Shown here one piece after another: positions 36,609 to 45,427 of a DNA stretch of 64,000 nt. Origin of the DNA: Emcibacteraceae bacterium (GTDB lineage Bacteria; Pseudomonadota; Alphaproteobacteria; Sphingomonadales; Emcibacteraceae); the NCBI GenBank assembly GCA_021774795.1, contig JAJFIR010000051.1:94389-158388 (forward strand), given 5' to 3'. Every line of letters begins with the position of its first letter. The stretch's first letter is position 1. Under the pieces are notes generated by a model. The model did not search any database. It was given only the letters and a program-made list of their open reading frames with translations, and was not told the DNA's origin. The position numbers and the translations under genes were made by a program.

Positions 36609-37511
36609 ATGAAAAATAAACTTTGGCTGACATATGCGCTGATTACGACATTATTTTGGGGCATTTGGGGCGCGTTTATCAGCCTTCCCACAAAAAACGG
36701 TTTTCCGGAAACGTTAGGATATTGTGTTTGGGCATTTACCATGATCCCTCCTGCAATATTCGCATTAAATCGCATTAAGTGGCAATTGCAATATGACACG
36801 AGGTCTATAATCTACGGCTCAATTATTGGGTTCTTAGGTGCGGGGGGTCAACTTGTACTTTTTCATGCGGTAACTACAGGACCAGCATATCTCATTTTCC
36901 CGGTTATCTCGTTATCGCCTGTGCTCACGATAGCACTTTCATTCCTGTTTCTTGAAGAACGTTCAACAAAATTAGGTGCCGCTGGTATCGTCATTGCGTT
37001 AATAGCAATTCCATTATTTGATTATGCGGGGGGACAAGGCACATCCGACTATGGTGTGTTATGGTTTTTGCTAGCCCTGGTAGTTATGACAGCCTGGGGA
37101 ATACAGGCCTATTTTTTGCGCCTATCCAATGAAAGCATGCATGCAGAAAGCATCTTTTTTTATATGACTGTCACTGGATTGCTATTAATGCCGATTGCCA
37201 TATATCTCACCGATTTTTCTCAACCTATAAATTGGGGATTAGACGGACCATATCTGGCAGCAGCCATTCAAAGTCTCAACGCAATCGGTGTATTATTTTT
37301 AGTTTATGCATTTCGTTACGGGAAGGCAATGATTGTCTCTCCATTAGCAAATGCCGGGGCGCCGCTTATGACATCGATAATTGCTATGGTGCTGCTTGGC
37401 GTCGTTCCCGGGCCGTATCGTTTAATAGCGATCATTCTTGCCATCGTCGCTGCGCTCTTACTTTCGGTTGAGCCAGATGAAGCCCCTCATAAAGTTGGAG
37501 AAAATAATTGA
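36609..37511 (+). CDS. EamA/DMT-family transporter of the amino-sugar operon
   Basis: A 300-residue protein with ten predicted membrane segments in two EamA repeats. The start FWGIWGAFISLPTKNGFPETLG and the charged loop FLFLEERSTKLGAAGI are typical of the sugar-porter-like branch of the superfamily. GGGGAAAA precedes the ATG. Its stop overlaps the TTG start of the KbaZ-like gene by 4 bases, so it is coupled to the sugar enzymes and is the only candidate permease of this operon. The direction of transport is not known. Confidence 0.85.
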   Translation: MKNKLWLTYALITTLFWGIWGAFISLPTKNGFPETLGYCVWAFTMIPPAIFALNRIKWQLQYDTRSIIYGSIIGFLGAGGQLVLFHAVTTGPAYLIFPVISLSPVLTIALSFLFLEERSTKLGAAGIVIALIAIPLFDYAGGQGTSDYGVLWFLLALVVMTAWGIQAYFLRLSNESMHAESIFFYMTVTGLLLMPIAIYLTDFSQPINWGLDGPYLAAAIQSLNAIGVLFLVYAFRYGKAMIVSPLANAGAPLMTSIIAMVLLGVVPGPYRLIAIILAIVAALLLSVEPDEAPHKVGENN

Positions 37512-38794
37512 ACTTCTTTCTGGAATTCATAAGGCAGCACAAGTGTGGAAATCCGGTAGGTATTTATTCGGTATGTTCCGCTCATCCTCTGGTTATTGAA
37601 GCATCCTTGTTACATGCACAAGTAACAAATACAAAAATACTCATCGAAGCAACTTCAAATCAGGTTAATCAGGATGGCGGTTATACAGGCATGAGGCCAA
37701 ACGATTTTTGTGCTCGCGTTTACGAAATAGCCGACCGAATTAATTTTTCGCGTGACCAGGTTTTATTTGGCGGCGACCATCTTGGGCCAAACTGTTGGAC
37801 CGGTTTATCCGCCGACGCTGCAATGGCAAAATCCATCTTGCTTATTGATGAATATGTCAGGGCCGGATTTAGGAAAATTCACCTTGATTGCTCTATGTCA
37901 TGCAAGGATGACTCTGTTCCTTTAAGCGACGATACTGTCGCTGAAAGAGCCGCTCTTCTCTGTTTAACGGCGGAAAACGCATGGAATGATGTTGGCGGGC
38001 CTGCTCCCGTTTATATTATTGGCACGGAAGTTCCCGTGCCGGGTGGTGCGCAGGAAGAACTGGATACACTAACAGTCACATCTGCGGTTGCCGCCAAAAC
38101 CACTATAGATATTCACAAACAACGGTTCTCTGAAGCAGGGTTGGACGAAACATGGTCAAGGGTCATTGGTCTTGTCGTCCAGCCCGGTGTAGAATTTGAT
38201 CATCATAAAGTTATTGATTATAAGCATGACGATGCCATCTCACTCAGCCGTTTTATTGAAGATATCCCAAATATGGTCTTTGAAGCACATTCAACGGATT
38301 ATCAAACTTCAGAAAACCTGTCACAGCTCGTGGCGGACCATTTTGCTATATTAAAAGTAGGCCCGGGCCTAACATATGCTTTAAGGGAGGCGTTATGGGC
38401 GCTTGATGATGTTGAGAGGGCGTGGCTTGGCACCAACGCATCACAGCTTAAAAATATCACACTTGAGTATATGCGTAGCAACCCTGAATATTGGCAAGCC
38501 TATTATGAAGGTGAAGACAGTGAAATTAATTTCGCCTGCACTTATAGTCTGAGCGACAGGATCAGATATTATTGGCCGGAACCAACCATTGAGGCGGCAC
38601 TAGCGAAGATGATTAAGAATCTTGATAGTAATCCCCCACCGCTTACGCTACTAAGTCAATATATGCCGCATCAATATCACGCTATAAGACAAGGCCGGAT
38701 TAATTCCGATGTTAAAAGTTTAATCCTTCATCATATTTCCATGACACTCACCGATTATAGTGATGCATGTCACAACAATAGGGAACCATTATGA
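37508..38794 (+). CDS. Tagatose-6-phosphate kinase/aldolase-associated protein KbaZ/GatZ/AgaZ
   Basis: A 428-residue protein of the GatZ/KbaZ family: the N-terminal NPVGIYSVCSAHPLVIEASL, EATSNQVNQDGGYTGM, FGGDHLGPNCWTG and the central TEVPVPGGAQEE are family signatures. In enterics it is the partner of a class II tagatose-bisphosphate aldolase; in Shewanella-type pathways the homologue is assigned as tagatose-6-phosphate kinase. The start is a TTG with GGAG 7 bases upstream, overlapping the previous stop. No KbaY/GatY catalytic aldolase gene is in the window. Confidence 0.85.
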   Translation: MNFFLEFIRQHKCGNPVGIYSVCSAHPLVIEASLLHAQVTNTKILIEATSNQVNQDGGYTGMRPNDFCARVYEIADRINFSRDQVLFGGDHLGPNCWTGLSADAAMAKSILLIDEYVRAGFRKIHLDCSMSCKDDSVPLSDDTVAERAALLCLTAENAWNDVGGPAPVYIIGTEVPVPGGAQEELDTLTVTSAVAAKTTIDIHKQRFSEAGLDETWSRVIGLVVQPGVEFDHHKVIDYKHDDAISLSRFIEDIPNMVFEAHSTDYQTSENLSQLVADHFAILKVGPGLTYALREALWALDDVERAWLGTNASQLKNITLEYMRSNPEYWQAYYEGEDSEINFACTYSLSDRIRYYWPEPTIEAALAKMIKNLDSNPPPLTLLSQYMPHQYHAIRQGRINSDVKSLILHHISMTLTDYSDACHNNREPL

Positions 38795-39954
38795 CTTATT
38801 TAGGGATCATTGATGATATTTTGGAGAATAAGAAAGCTTTCTGGACCGCTAAGGAAATTTGTCAGCAGCCAGGGATGTGGGGGGAAACTCAAGACATTCT
38901 CACGGCTAACGCTGGCGACATTAACGATTTCCTCGCGCCAATAATTGCGATTAATCGTTTGCAAATAATTTTAACCGGGGCGGGCACATCCGCATATGTT
39001 GGTGAGAGCCTGACACCATATTTAATGCAAAACAGCGATAAAAACGTTATAGGCATCGCGACGACGGATCTTGTTTCAGGGCCTCATCTCTATTTTAAAC
39101 GCAAAATCCCGACACTTTTGGTTTCCTTTAGCCGGTCCGGCAGCAGTCCGGAGAGCTTAGCCGCAGTGTCGCTTGCGGAACAAATGGTTGATGATTGTTA
39201 TCAGTTAATCATTACTTGTAATAGCGACGGCAAACTCTATGAAATGAGTAAAAGCGAACAAAACTCTTTTGCTCTTTTAATGCCGCCGGAAACCCATGAC
39301 AAAAGTTTTGCGATGACATCAAGCTTTACCAGTATGGTCTATGCTGCCTTTATGATGCTTTCGAATCATCCCGACCGATCAAAGGAAATAGGGAAAGCTG
39401 CATCTTTAGTAATCGATACTAAAAATGATATGTTGAAAAATGTTGCCAAAAAATCTTTTTGGCGGGTTGTATATATCGGAAGTAATGGATTTAAAGGCCT
39501 TGCACGCGAGGCTGCGTTAAAACTGCTTGAACTCACCGATGGGAAGATTATTAGTGTTTATGAAAGTTCGCTCGGTTTTCGGCATGGTCCCAAATCCATA
39601 ATTACCGGCAATACTTTGGTGTTTATGTTTATATCTAATGATCCATACACACGGAAGTACGACCTCGATCTTTTGAATGAACTTCAAAAAGATAATTTAG
39701 CCGGCAAAATAATCGCTCTTTCTGCGCGCTCCGAAGATGATTTAGGCACGGTGGATACTCACATAAAGATTGAGGGTATGGATAATGCAGAAGATGTCGA
39801 ATTACTTCTACCATATATAACATGCGCACAAATATATGCCTTCCACCGCTCATTGGTGCTGGGAAATACTCCAGATAGTCCAAGCTCTTCCGGTACCGTT
39901 AACCGGGTAGTAGAGGGTGTTAAACTATACAATTATGATAAAAAATTGGAATAA
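38791..39954 (+). CDS. agaS: AgaS-type amino-sugar-6-phosphate deaminase/isomerase (SIS)
   Basis: A 387-residue protein with two SIS (sugar isomerase) domains. The first has GAGTSAYVGESL and SFSRSGSSPES, which bind the sugar phosphate; the second includes GSNGFKGLAREAALKLLELTDG and ESSLGFRHGPKS, typical of AgaS and the isomerase half of GlmS. AgaS converts galactosamine-6-phosphate to tagatose-6-phosphate with loss of ammonia. Its ATG overlaps the kbaZ-like stop by 4 bases. Preceded by the KbaZ-like gene and followed by a sugar kinase, it marks the operon as amino-sugar catabolism. Confidence 0.88.
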   Translation: MTYLGIIDDILENKKAFWTAKEICQQPGMWGETQDILTANAGDINDFLAPIIAINRLQIILTGAGTSAYVGESLTPYLMQNSDKNVIGIATTDLVSGPHLYFKRKIPTLLVSFSRSGSSPESLAAVSLAEQMVDDCYQLIITCNSDGKLYEMSKSEQNSFALLMPPETHDKSFAMTSSFTSMVYAAFMMLSNHPDRSKEIGKAASLVIDTKNDMLKNVAKKSFWRVVYIGSNGFKGLAREAALKLLELTDGKIISVYESSLGFRHGPKSIITGNTLVFMFISNDPYTRKYDLDLLNELQKDNLAGKIIALSARSEDDLGTVDTHIKIEGMDNAEDVELLLPYITCAQIYAFHRSLVLGNTPDSPSSSGTVNRVVEGVKLYNYDKKLE

Positions 39955-39961
39955 ATAGAGC

Positions 39962-40909
39962 ATGTATATTGGCGTAGATGGTGGCGGGACAAAGACAGCG
40001 TTCGTTCTTATTGATGAACGGGCAAATATACTATCAAGTCATCAGGAGGAGACTTGCTCATATCTCGCACAAGGCATAGAAGGATCACGCGCCATTTTAG
40101 AAAACGGTGTTTCAATATTAATATCAAATGCAAATGTTGAAATTTCTGCAATTAAATTTGCCTTTTTTGGCCTGCCTTGTTACGGCGAAGATCAAAATAT
40201 GCAACGGTCCCTCGACGGGCTGCCTGCGTCAATTTTGGCGAAAGACAAATATAAATGTGATAATGATACGGTGTGTGGATGGGCAGGGTCACTTGCCTGC
40301 AAGGACGGTATAAACATTGTTTCCGGTACCGGGTCCATAAGTTACGGCGAAAATAAAGGTAAAACAGCGCGGTGCGGCGGTTGGGGAGAATTATTTGGAG
40401 ACGAGGGTTCCGGATACTGGCTGGCCCGGGAAAGCCTGAATATTTTTACGAAAATGAGTGACGGCAGGATAAGTAAAGGCCCACTTTACGATATTCTTAA
40501 GCAACATTTATCACTAAACCGAGATTTGGATTTGCCCGGAATAATCCTAGATGAATGGAAAGGTGACCGTACTAAAATCGCTGCCTTGTCAACTGTCACT
40601 TTTGAGGCCGCTTTAGCCGGCGATGTTGAAGCGATTAATATCTACAATCGCGCCGGGTTTGAACTTGCGCAAATTGTCGAAGCCACTAGGTCGGCTGTGC
40701 ATTTTCGTAATGACGAAACCGTCAATCTTTCATATTCCGGCGGAGTGTTTAATTCTGAAGACCTAATTTTAGTACCGTTTAAGGCGGCGCTTCAATCAAA
40801 TTATATGATACTTAAGCCTCGTTTTTCGCCGGTTATCGGTGCCGCACTCTATGCTGCTAAACTAGATGGGTTAACTTTTGACGAAACCACATTGGCAAAT
40901 TTGACGTAA
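39962..40909 (+). CDS. BadF/BadG-type N-acetylhexosamine or hexosamine kinase
   Basis: A 315-residue ASKHA-fold kinase. The N-terminal phosphate loop GVDGGGTKTAFVLID, NIVSGTGSISYG, the GGWGELFGDEGSGYWLARE motif and the C-terminal YSGGVFN are those of the BadF/N-acetylglucosamine kinase family. In this operon it probably phosphorylates GalNAc or galactosamine at O6 before AgaS. It starts 7 bases after agaS and is the last gene of the set. Confidence 0.88.
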   Translation: MYIGVDGGGTKTAFVLIDERANILSSHQEETCSYLAQGIEGSRAILENGVSILISNANVEISAIKFAFFGLPCYGEDQNMQRSLDGLPASILAKDKYKCDNDTVCGWAGSLACKDGINIVSGTGSISYGENKGKTARCGGWGELFGDEGSGYWLARESLNIFTKMSDGRISKGPLYDILKQHLSLNRDLDLPGIILDEWKGDRTKIAALSTVTFEAALAGDVEAINIYNRAGFELAQIVEATRSAVHFRNDETVNLSYSGGVFNSEDLILVPFKAALQSNYMILKPRFSPVIGAALYAAKLDGLTFDETTLANLT

Positions 40910-40962
40910 TTTGCGACTACCGCCCCGCCGCTGTCCTAGCACCCTATACAAATATGCGCTGC

Positions 40963-41340
40963 TTACGTCGTCTTTTTTGGTAATAATAAACCCAGAACAA
41001 TAGCAACCAGGAAAAGTGCCGGCACATCACCCAATAAATGGCCCATTTCGTGACCGTCACCCAGAGCCTGAACGGCCATAACACCCCCGTGAGCAACGCT
41101 CGACCAAATAGTGAATGATATAAGGCTTTTATGCTCGGAAGGGTTCTTCGACGCCATAATAAGGTAAATTCCCAGCACAAAATACAAACTGCATATCATT
41201 TGCAGATAATATTCCCCGCCACCACCGTGCCAAACCCAACCCGCAGGCCATATAATGCCAAGTGGATAAACCAGCAAAAATATAAACCCGAATAGTTTAA
41301 GTGCTAATTTAAGATATTTTTCTCTATCTTCTGAATTCAT
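40963..41340 (-). CDS. Small four-helix membrane protein (DUF6632-like)
   Basis: A 125-residue protein with four hydrophobic segments, WPAGWVWHGGGGEYY after the first, and a central SLISFTIWSSVAHGGVMAVQAL followed by GHEMGHLLGDVPALFLVAIVL. The pattern recalls proteins annotated as DUF6632, which have no known function; I hold this family name loosely. It is 16 bases downstream of the sulfatase gene on the same strand and likely cotranscribed with it. Confidence 0.6.
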   Translation of the reverse strand: MNSEDREKYLKLALKLFGFIFLLVYPLGIIWPAGWVWHGGGGEYYLQMICSLYFVLGIYLIMASKNPSEHKSLISFTIWSSVAHGGVMAVQALGDGHEMGHLLGDVPALFLVAIVLGLLLPKKTT

Positions 41341-41356
41341 TTATCTTCTCCTTGAT

Positions 41357-42934
41357 TTAATGTTTTCGAAACCCCATCATAACCAGCTCGTCAACTTTTT
41401 CCTGCATTTCCATCACAATTTCGGGATGAGCGTTTGCCACATTTGTTGTTTCACCTATATCATTCTGCAAATTATAGAGCTGCGGTTCTTTGATAAAGCC
41501 GCCTTCTATCCCTTTGTCCGTAGCCACCCACTCAGCCACTTCCTGCTTGTCATTCAAAGTAGGAACGATATATTTCCATTGTCCTTTTCGAAGTGACAGC
41601 GTCACCACAGATTCTTCAATTATATAGTCCCGCGCTACTTCTGTGGTGCCAAGCAATGCATCAGAAATATCAAGGCTATCCATTGCCTCGTTATCCTTGA
41701 GTTCAACGCCAAGCAGGCTTGCTAGTGAAGCATATATGTCAACCTGAGAAATTAGCGCGTTACTGTTTCCAGGCATAACAATCCCCGGCCAATGAACCAC
41801 AGTCGGTATGCGGGTTCCAGCTTCAAAGGCACTGTATTTCCCGCCGCGAAAGGGGCCCGCAGGCTTGTGATCCCCCAGCAATTCTACGGCCTGATCTTCA
41901 TACCCATCGTCTAGCACAGGGCCATTGTCGCTGGTGAAAAATATCAATGTGTTATCCCCTATCCCTAAACTATTGAGTTCCGCAACTATTTCGCCAACGA
42001 CCCAGTCCATTTGTGCAATAGCATCACCTCTGGAGCCCATATTCGTTTTCCCTTCAAACCGGGGGTTTGGGATACGTGGTACGTGAATATCGTGAAATGA
42101 ATAAAATAAGAAAAAAGGCTCGTCTTTATTCTCTCTCATAAAATTGCGGGCTTTATCCGTAAAAATATCCGGGAAGTCTTCATCGGTCCATAATGCGGCC
42201 TCGCCGCCGCCCATAGTACCGATACGACTTACACCGTTAATGATGGTTTCACTATGTTGCGGGTCCGCGCCAAATCTGAGCAAATCCGGTCGCTCAATCC
42301 CTGTTGGTCTATTGCCAACTTTTTCGCTATAACTAACTTCTATCGGGTCATTTTGATCCAGATTTACGATGTTATGATTTTCAAGATATACCGTTGGAAC
42401 GCGGTCTCCTGTAGCAGGCATTAGAAAACTATAATCAAACCCGATTTCAAGCGGCCCCGGTTTCACGTCCGCATTCCAATTCACATTGCCGTCACCAAGT
42501 CCCAAATGCCATTTTCCAACCACAGCTGTTTGATATCCCGCGCTTTTAAGCATTGATGGAAGTGTTGGTTTTCCGGGAGTTATAAGGGCGGGCGCATCAC
42601 CAGGTAAAATATCTGTTTGTCGGCGAAATCCATGTTCACCCGTCAGAAGAGCATAACGAGACGGCGTACAGGTGGCGGCTGTGCTATGAGCGTCAGTAAA
42701 ATTTAGCCCTTCGGCTGCTAATTGGTTGATATTTGGTGTTTGAACCGCTGTAGCCCCATTGAAACCCACATCGCCATATCCCAAGTCATCCACATACAGA
42801 ATAATAATGTTGGGCTTTTGTGCGGGTATGATCTCCCCGTTCGATCTGTCCAATTTTTCTTCTGATACTGGCTCCCCACATGACGACAGTAACAGCGTCA
42901 GACATCCTAGCAACCTTCTTAATGGTTCCCTCAT
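41357..42934 (-). CDS. Cys-type sulfatase, lipoprotein (arylsulfatase family S1)
   Basis: A 525-residue formylglycine-dependent sulfatase. The leader ends in a lipobox with Cys19 (LLLSSC). Metal-binding DD is in ILYVDDLGYGDVG, the modification site is C89-T-P-S-R93 followed by LLTGE, and KWHLG, HDIH and TSDNGP complete the active site. The Cys in CxPSR needs a formylglycine-generating enzyme (or anSME), which is not in this window. It lies just beyond the amino-sugar operon, convergent to it, so removal of sulfate from GalNAc-containing glycans is a reasonable guess, not shown. Confidence 0.9.
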   Translation of the reverse strand: MREPLRRLLGCLTLLLSSCGEPVSEEKLDRSNGEIIPAQKPNIIILYVDDLGYGDVGFNGATAVQTPNINQLAAEGLNFTDAHSTAATCTPSRYALLTGEHGFRRQTDILPGDAPALITPGKPTLPSMLKSAGYQTAVVGKWHLGLGDGNVNWNADVKPGPLEIGFDYSFLMPATGDRVPTVYLENHNIVNLDQNDPIEVSYSEKVGNRPTGIERPDLLRFGADPQHSETIINGVSRIGTMGGGEAALWTDEDFPDIFTDKARNFMRENKDEPFFLFYSFHDIHVPRIPNPRFEGKTNMGSRGDAIAQMDWVVGEIVAELNSLGIGDNTLIFFTSDNGPVLDDGYEDQAVELLGDHKPAGPFRGGKYSAFEAGTRIPTVVHWPGIVMPGNSNALISQVDIYASLASLLGVELKDNEAMDSLDISDALLGTTEVARDYIIEESVVTLSLRKGQWKYIVPTLNDKQEVAEWVATDKGIEGGFIKEPQLYNLQNDIGETTNVANAHPEIVMEMQEKVDELVMMGFRKH

Positions 42935-43000
42935 AATTGCTCCCTCTAAATCCTCCTAGTCAATCATTAATATCATTTCATATCCACTTTGTGCAATTAC

Positions 43001-43031
43001 AAAAAAAGGCTCACTGGTAGGACCCCTTTTT
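43001..43031. terminator. Terminator candidate after the SDR gene
   Basis: AAAAAAAGG and CCCCTTTTT flank a 14-base centre that includes a GGT...ACC pairing. The A-run/T-run symmetry can act in either direction. It sits between the SDR stop and the promoter side of the sulfatase, both leftward genes. The inner stem is imperfect. Confidence 0.4.
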
Positions 43032-43050
43032 CAACCGTTTATAAAACATT

Positions 43051-43830
43051 TTACATGGTGCCGGGATAATTACCGCCATCAAGCAGGATATTCTGACCGG
43101 TGACAAAGCCCGAATGGGTTGAACAAAGCCACCCGCAGGCCGTTCCAAACTCTTCCGGGTACCCGAAACGACCGGAAGGGTTAGCCGCCATCCGGCCTAT
43201 TCTTGATTGTTCTTCGGAAATTCCTTTGGCTCTGGCCTCTCCGGCGATAACTTCAGCGATACGGTTTGTTTCAAACGGGCCCGGCAATAAACCGTTGATC
43301 GTAACATTATGTTTCACTGTCGCCCGCGCTATTCCCGCGCAGAAGCCAGTGAGACCGGACCGCGCACCGTTAGATAACCCTAAAACGGGGATTGGCGCTT
43401 TAACAGCGCCCGATGTGATGTTGATAATTCGGCCAAATTTGCGTTCTATCATACCGTCCACTACCGCTTTGATAAGCTCAATTTGCGTGAGCATATTTGA
43501 ATCGAGTGCTTTGATCCACGTGTCGCGGTCCCAGTCGCGAAAATCACCTGTTGGAGGACCCCCCGCATTATTGATAAGAATGTCAGGATCAGGACATGCT
43601 GCAAGTAATTTGGCTCGCCCCTCTTCGGTCGTAACATCGCAGGCAACGGCAGTTACTTCAACGCCTGTCGCGTCCCTTATTTCATTTGCCGTCGCGTCCA
43701 GTGTGTCCTGATTTCGCCCATTGATAACGACATTTACACCGTCTTGGGCGAGTGTCATAGCGCAAGCCTTACCCAGTCCCTGAGACGAAGCGCAAATAAT
43801 TGCGGTGCGTCCTTTAATTCCTAAATCCAT
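43051..43830 (-). CDS. SDR-family protein with altered catalytic residues
   Basis: A Rossmann-fold short-chain dehydrogenase homologue of about 258 residues. I start it at ATG 43830, since AAGGA is 8 bases upstream; ATG 43836 would be too close to that site. Counting from the longer start, the cofactor loop is CASSQGLG (15-22), NNAGG is at 89-93 and Ser142 is present, but the YxxxK positions read Ser155 and Arg159 (LSNGARSGL). This matches a known atypical BKR-like subgroup in which the usual Tyr-Lys pair is not kept. It is the last leftward gene of the hydantoin-type locus, after the racemase. Confidence 0.8.
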   Translation of the reverse strand: MDLGIKGRTAIICASSQGLGKACAMTLAQDGVNVVINGRNQDTLDATANEIRDATGVEVTAVACDVTTEEGRAKLLAACPDPDILINNAGGPPTGDFRDWDRDTWIKALDSNMLTQIELIKAVVDGMIERKFGRIINITSGAVKAPIPVLGLSNGARSGLTGFCAGIARATVKHNVTINGLLPGPFETNRIAEVIAGEARAKGISEEQSRIGRMAANPSGRFGYPEEFGTACGWLCSTHSGFVTGQNILLDGGNYPGTM

Positions 43831-43862
43831 TCTCATTTTCCTTGTTGTTTAATTATATCGAA

Positions 43863-44519
43863 TTAATTTTTAAATGTTCCAAGTGCAGTCGCGGCCATTC
43901 CTAAACCCGCCCAACATGGATCAATAACAGGTATACGTAACAAGTCCTGCAACCATAAGCGGTGAATACCCATACCAGCGCATCCGAGTATCAGCACCCC
44001 GGCATCATATTCATCACGTAATGACTTTCCAACTGTTTCTATGCGGGGACGCGCTATTTTTTTATCGGCCAGCTCCAGAACACCCAGATCGAGCGCGACG
44101 TCCCCCGCTAACATGGTATTAAGTCCGGTTCTCGCTGCCTGTTCTGCGTGACGTTCGATAGACGCTTCCAGGATCGATATAATACCAAACTTTTTCCCCA
44201 TGTTAGCCGCCATATGCATGGCACTGTCACCGATACCAAATACATTTTGGTATCCCGCCTGTCGTAAATCAGTAACACCCGGATCGCAAAAACAGGCAAT
44301 TACATATGCATCTGCAATTGAATGACTCACAAAATCAAAAGTCATTTTATGTGCTATTTCCACATCCGCAGCGGTTTCAATGGCTTCCGGCGCATCCGCG
44401 ATGGTCGCATATTCAATTCTTACATTTAAATTTTTATCCGGTCCCGCAAGCTCTTCTGCCATACTGCTGGTCACTGATTTTGAGGAATTTGGATTGATCA
44501 TCAGGATATGGTTGTTCAT
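43863..44519 (-). CDS. Asp/Glu/hydantoin racemase family protein
   Basis: An about 218-residue HyuE-type racemase. The start at ATG 44519 gives NNHILMINPNSSKSVTSSM, the conserved phosphate-like loop; a longer frame upstream (to 44570) has an unrelated-looking lead of 17 residues. The two catalytic cysteines are in VIACFCDPGV and LILGCAGMG. The family inverts 5-substituted hydantoins, aspartate, glutamate or maleate-type substrates. Its neighbours (hydantoinase across the divergent promoter) favour hydantoin or a related cyclic ureide. Confidence 0.85.
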   Translation of the reverse strand: MNNHILMINPNSSKSVTSSMAEELAGPDKNLNVRIEYATIADAPEAIETAADVEIAHKMTFDFVSHSIADAYVIACFCDPGVTDLRQAGYQNVFGIGDSAMHMAANMGKKFGIISILEASIERHAEQAARTGLNTMLAGDVALDLGVLELADKKIARPRIETVGKSLRDEYDAGVLILGCAGMGIHRLWLQDLLRIPVIDPCWAGLGMAATALGTFKN

Positions 44520-44618
44520 TTTTATTTGATCTCTTCTGCTGTATGCTCGATATCGGCAATTTCCCATCACTTGGCGAACTCATACACGCTTGTCAAGAAA
44601 TGGTCGTAATTTTCATCT

Positions 44619-45326
44619 TTATAGACCCCAATGATCAAATATACTTCGGTGAACATTGTTTATATGTCGTGCCATTCGTGCGGACGCTAGCGTGCCGTCC
44701 CGTTTCTCGAGCGCGTCAATGATATCCAAATGCTCTTTATTACCGGGCTTAAGCCTGTTTGGTAGTCTTTCATGATCAAACATCGCCGTCCTACGACGCA
44801 GATCCTTTATCAGCTCAATGACTAGTTTATTGTTTGATGATTCTGCAACAAAATTATGAAACATATCATCTACTTTGCGAAGTTCAATTGCCGAAACATT
44901 TCTTTTCTCCAATAATCTCTCGATGGTCGCCCGAATTTTTTGAAGTTCCTTAGGATCGACGTTTTTTGCGGCATCTCTTACAGCATCACACTCAAGTAAT
45001 TTCCTAACATGCAATATTTCTACGAATTCCTTGAGCCGAACCTCCCGCACAACAACCCGACCTGCAATACGCTCGACTAAACCTTCAGCTTCAAGTCGGC
45101 TAATCGCTTCTCTAACGGGCGTCCTGGACATATTTAACTTATCTGCCAACTTACGTTCTTGTAACGGATCACCAAACGTCAATTCTCCGTTTAAAATCAT
45201 CTCACTAATCAATCTGTAACTTTGACCACCAAGTCGATTATCATCATCATTTTCGTCAAATTCGGTGTCCAAATCGGGCTGTTTTAGTGATTTTGGCCGG
45301 ATTTCTATTTTGTCTGGCGTTAACAT
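44619..45326 (-). CDS. GntR-family (FCD) repressor of the hydantoin-type locus
   Basis: A 235-residue regulator. The N-terminal winged helix has LQERKLADKLNMSRTPVREAISRLEAEGLVE, the GntR hallmark. The C-terminal FCD domain has helical pattern and the acid-binding residues around VDDMFHNFVAESSNN and EHLDIIDALEKRD. It is divergent from the hydantoinase gene with a 101-base gap holding a perfect TGGTATACCA palindrome, the usual site type of this subfamily, so self-control and control of the catabolic operon are likely. The ligand would be a carboxylic acid from the pathway. Confidence 0.9.
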   Translation of the reverse strand: MLTPDKIEIRPKSLKQPDLDTEFDENDDDNRLGGQSYRLISEMILNGELTFGDPLQERKLADKLNMSRTPVREAISRLEAEGLVERIAGRVVVREVRLKEFVEILHVRKLLECDAVRDAAKNVDPKELQKIRATIERLLEKRNVSAIELRKVDDMFHNFVAESSNNKLVIELIKDLRRRTAMFDHERLPNRLKPGNKEHLDIIDALEKRDGTLASARMARHINNVHRSIFDHWGL

Positions 45327-45358
45327 ATGAATAGCTCACTTGATTAATTGGTGTGTCA

Positions 45359-45380
45359 ATGGTATACCATCTGGATACCA
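45359..45380. promoter_or_regulatory. GntR/FCD operator: palindrome plus second half-like copy
   Basis: ATGGTATACCAT (45359-45370) is a perfect palindrome, and TGGATACCA (45372-45380) is a second, degenerate copy right next to it. TGGTATACCA-type sites are known for FadR/FCD-branch GntR regulators. The pair lies in the middle of the gap between the regulator gene and the hydantoinase gene, where one dimer could block both promoters. Confidence 0.8.
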
Positions 45381-45427
45381 AGATCAAATAATTATTTTAT
45401 ACCCTCTATGCTGCGAGAACCCTATTA

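Noticed and set aside
43100..43711. A 203-codon open frame on the plus strand opposite the SDR gene
   Set aside because: It is a mirror of the codon pattern of the SDR on the minus strand, has no ribosome site and no recognisable motif; the SDR has clear family motifs over the same bases.
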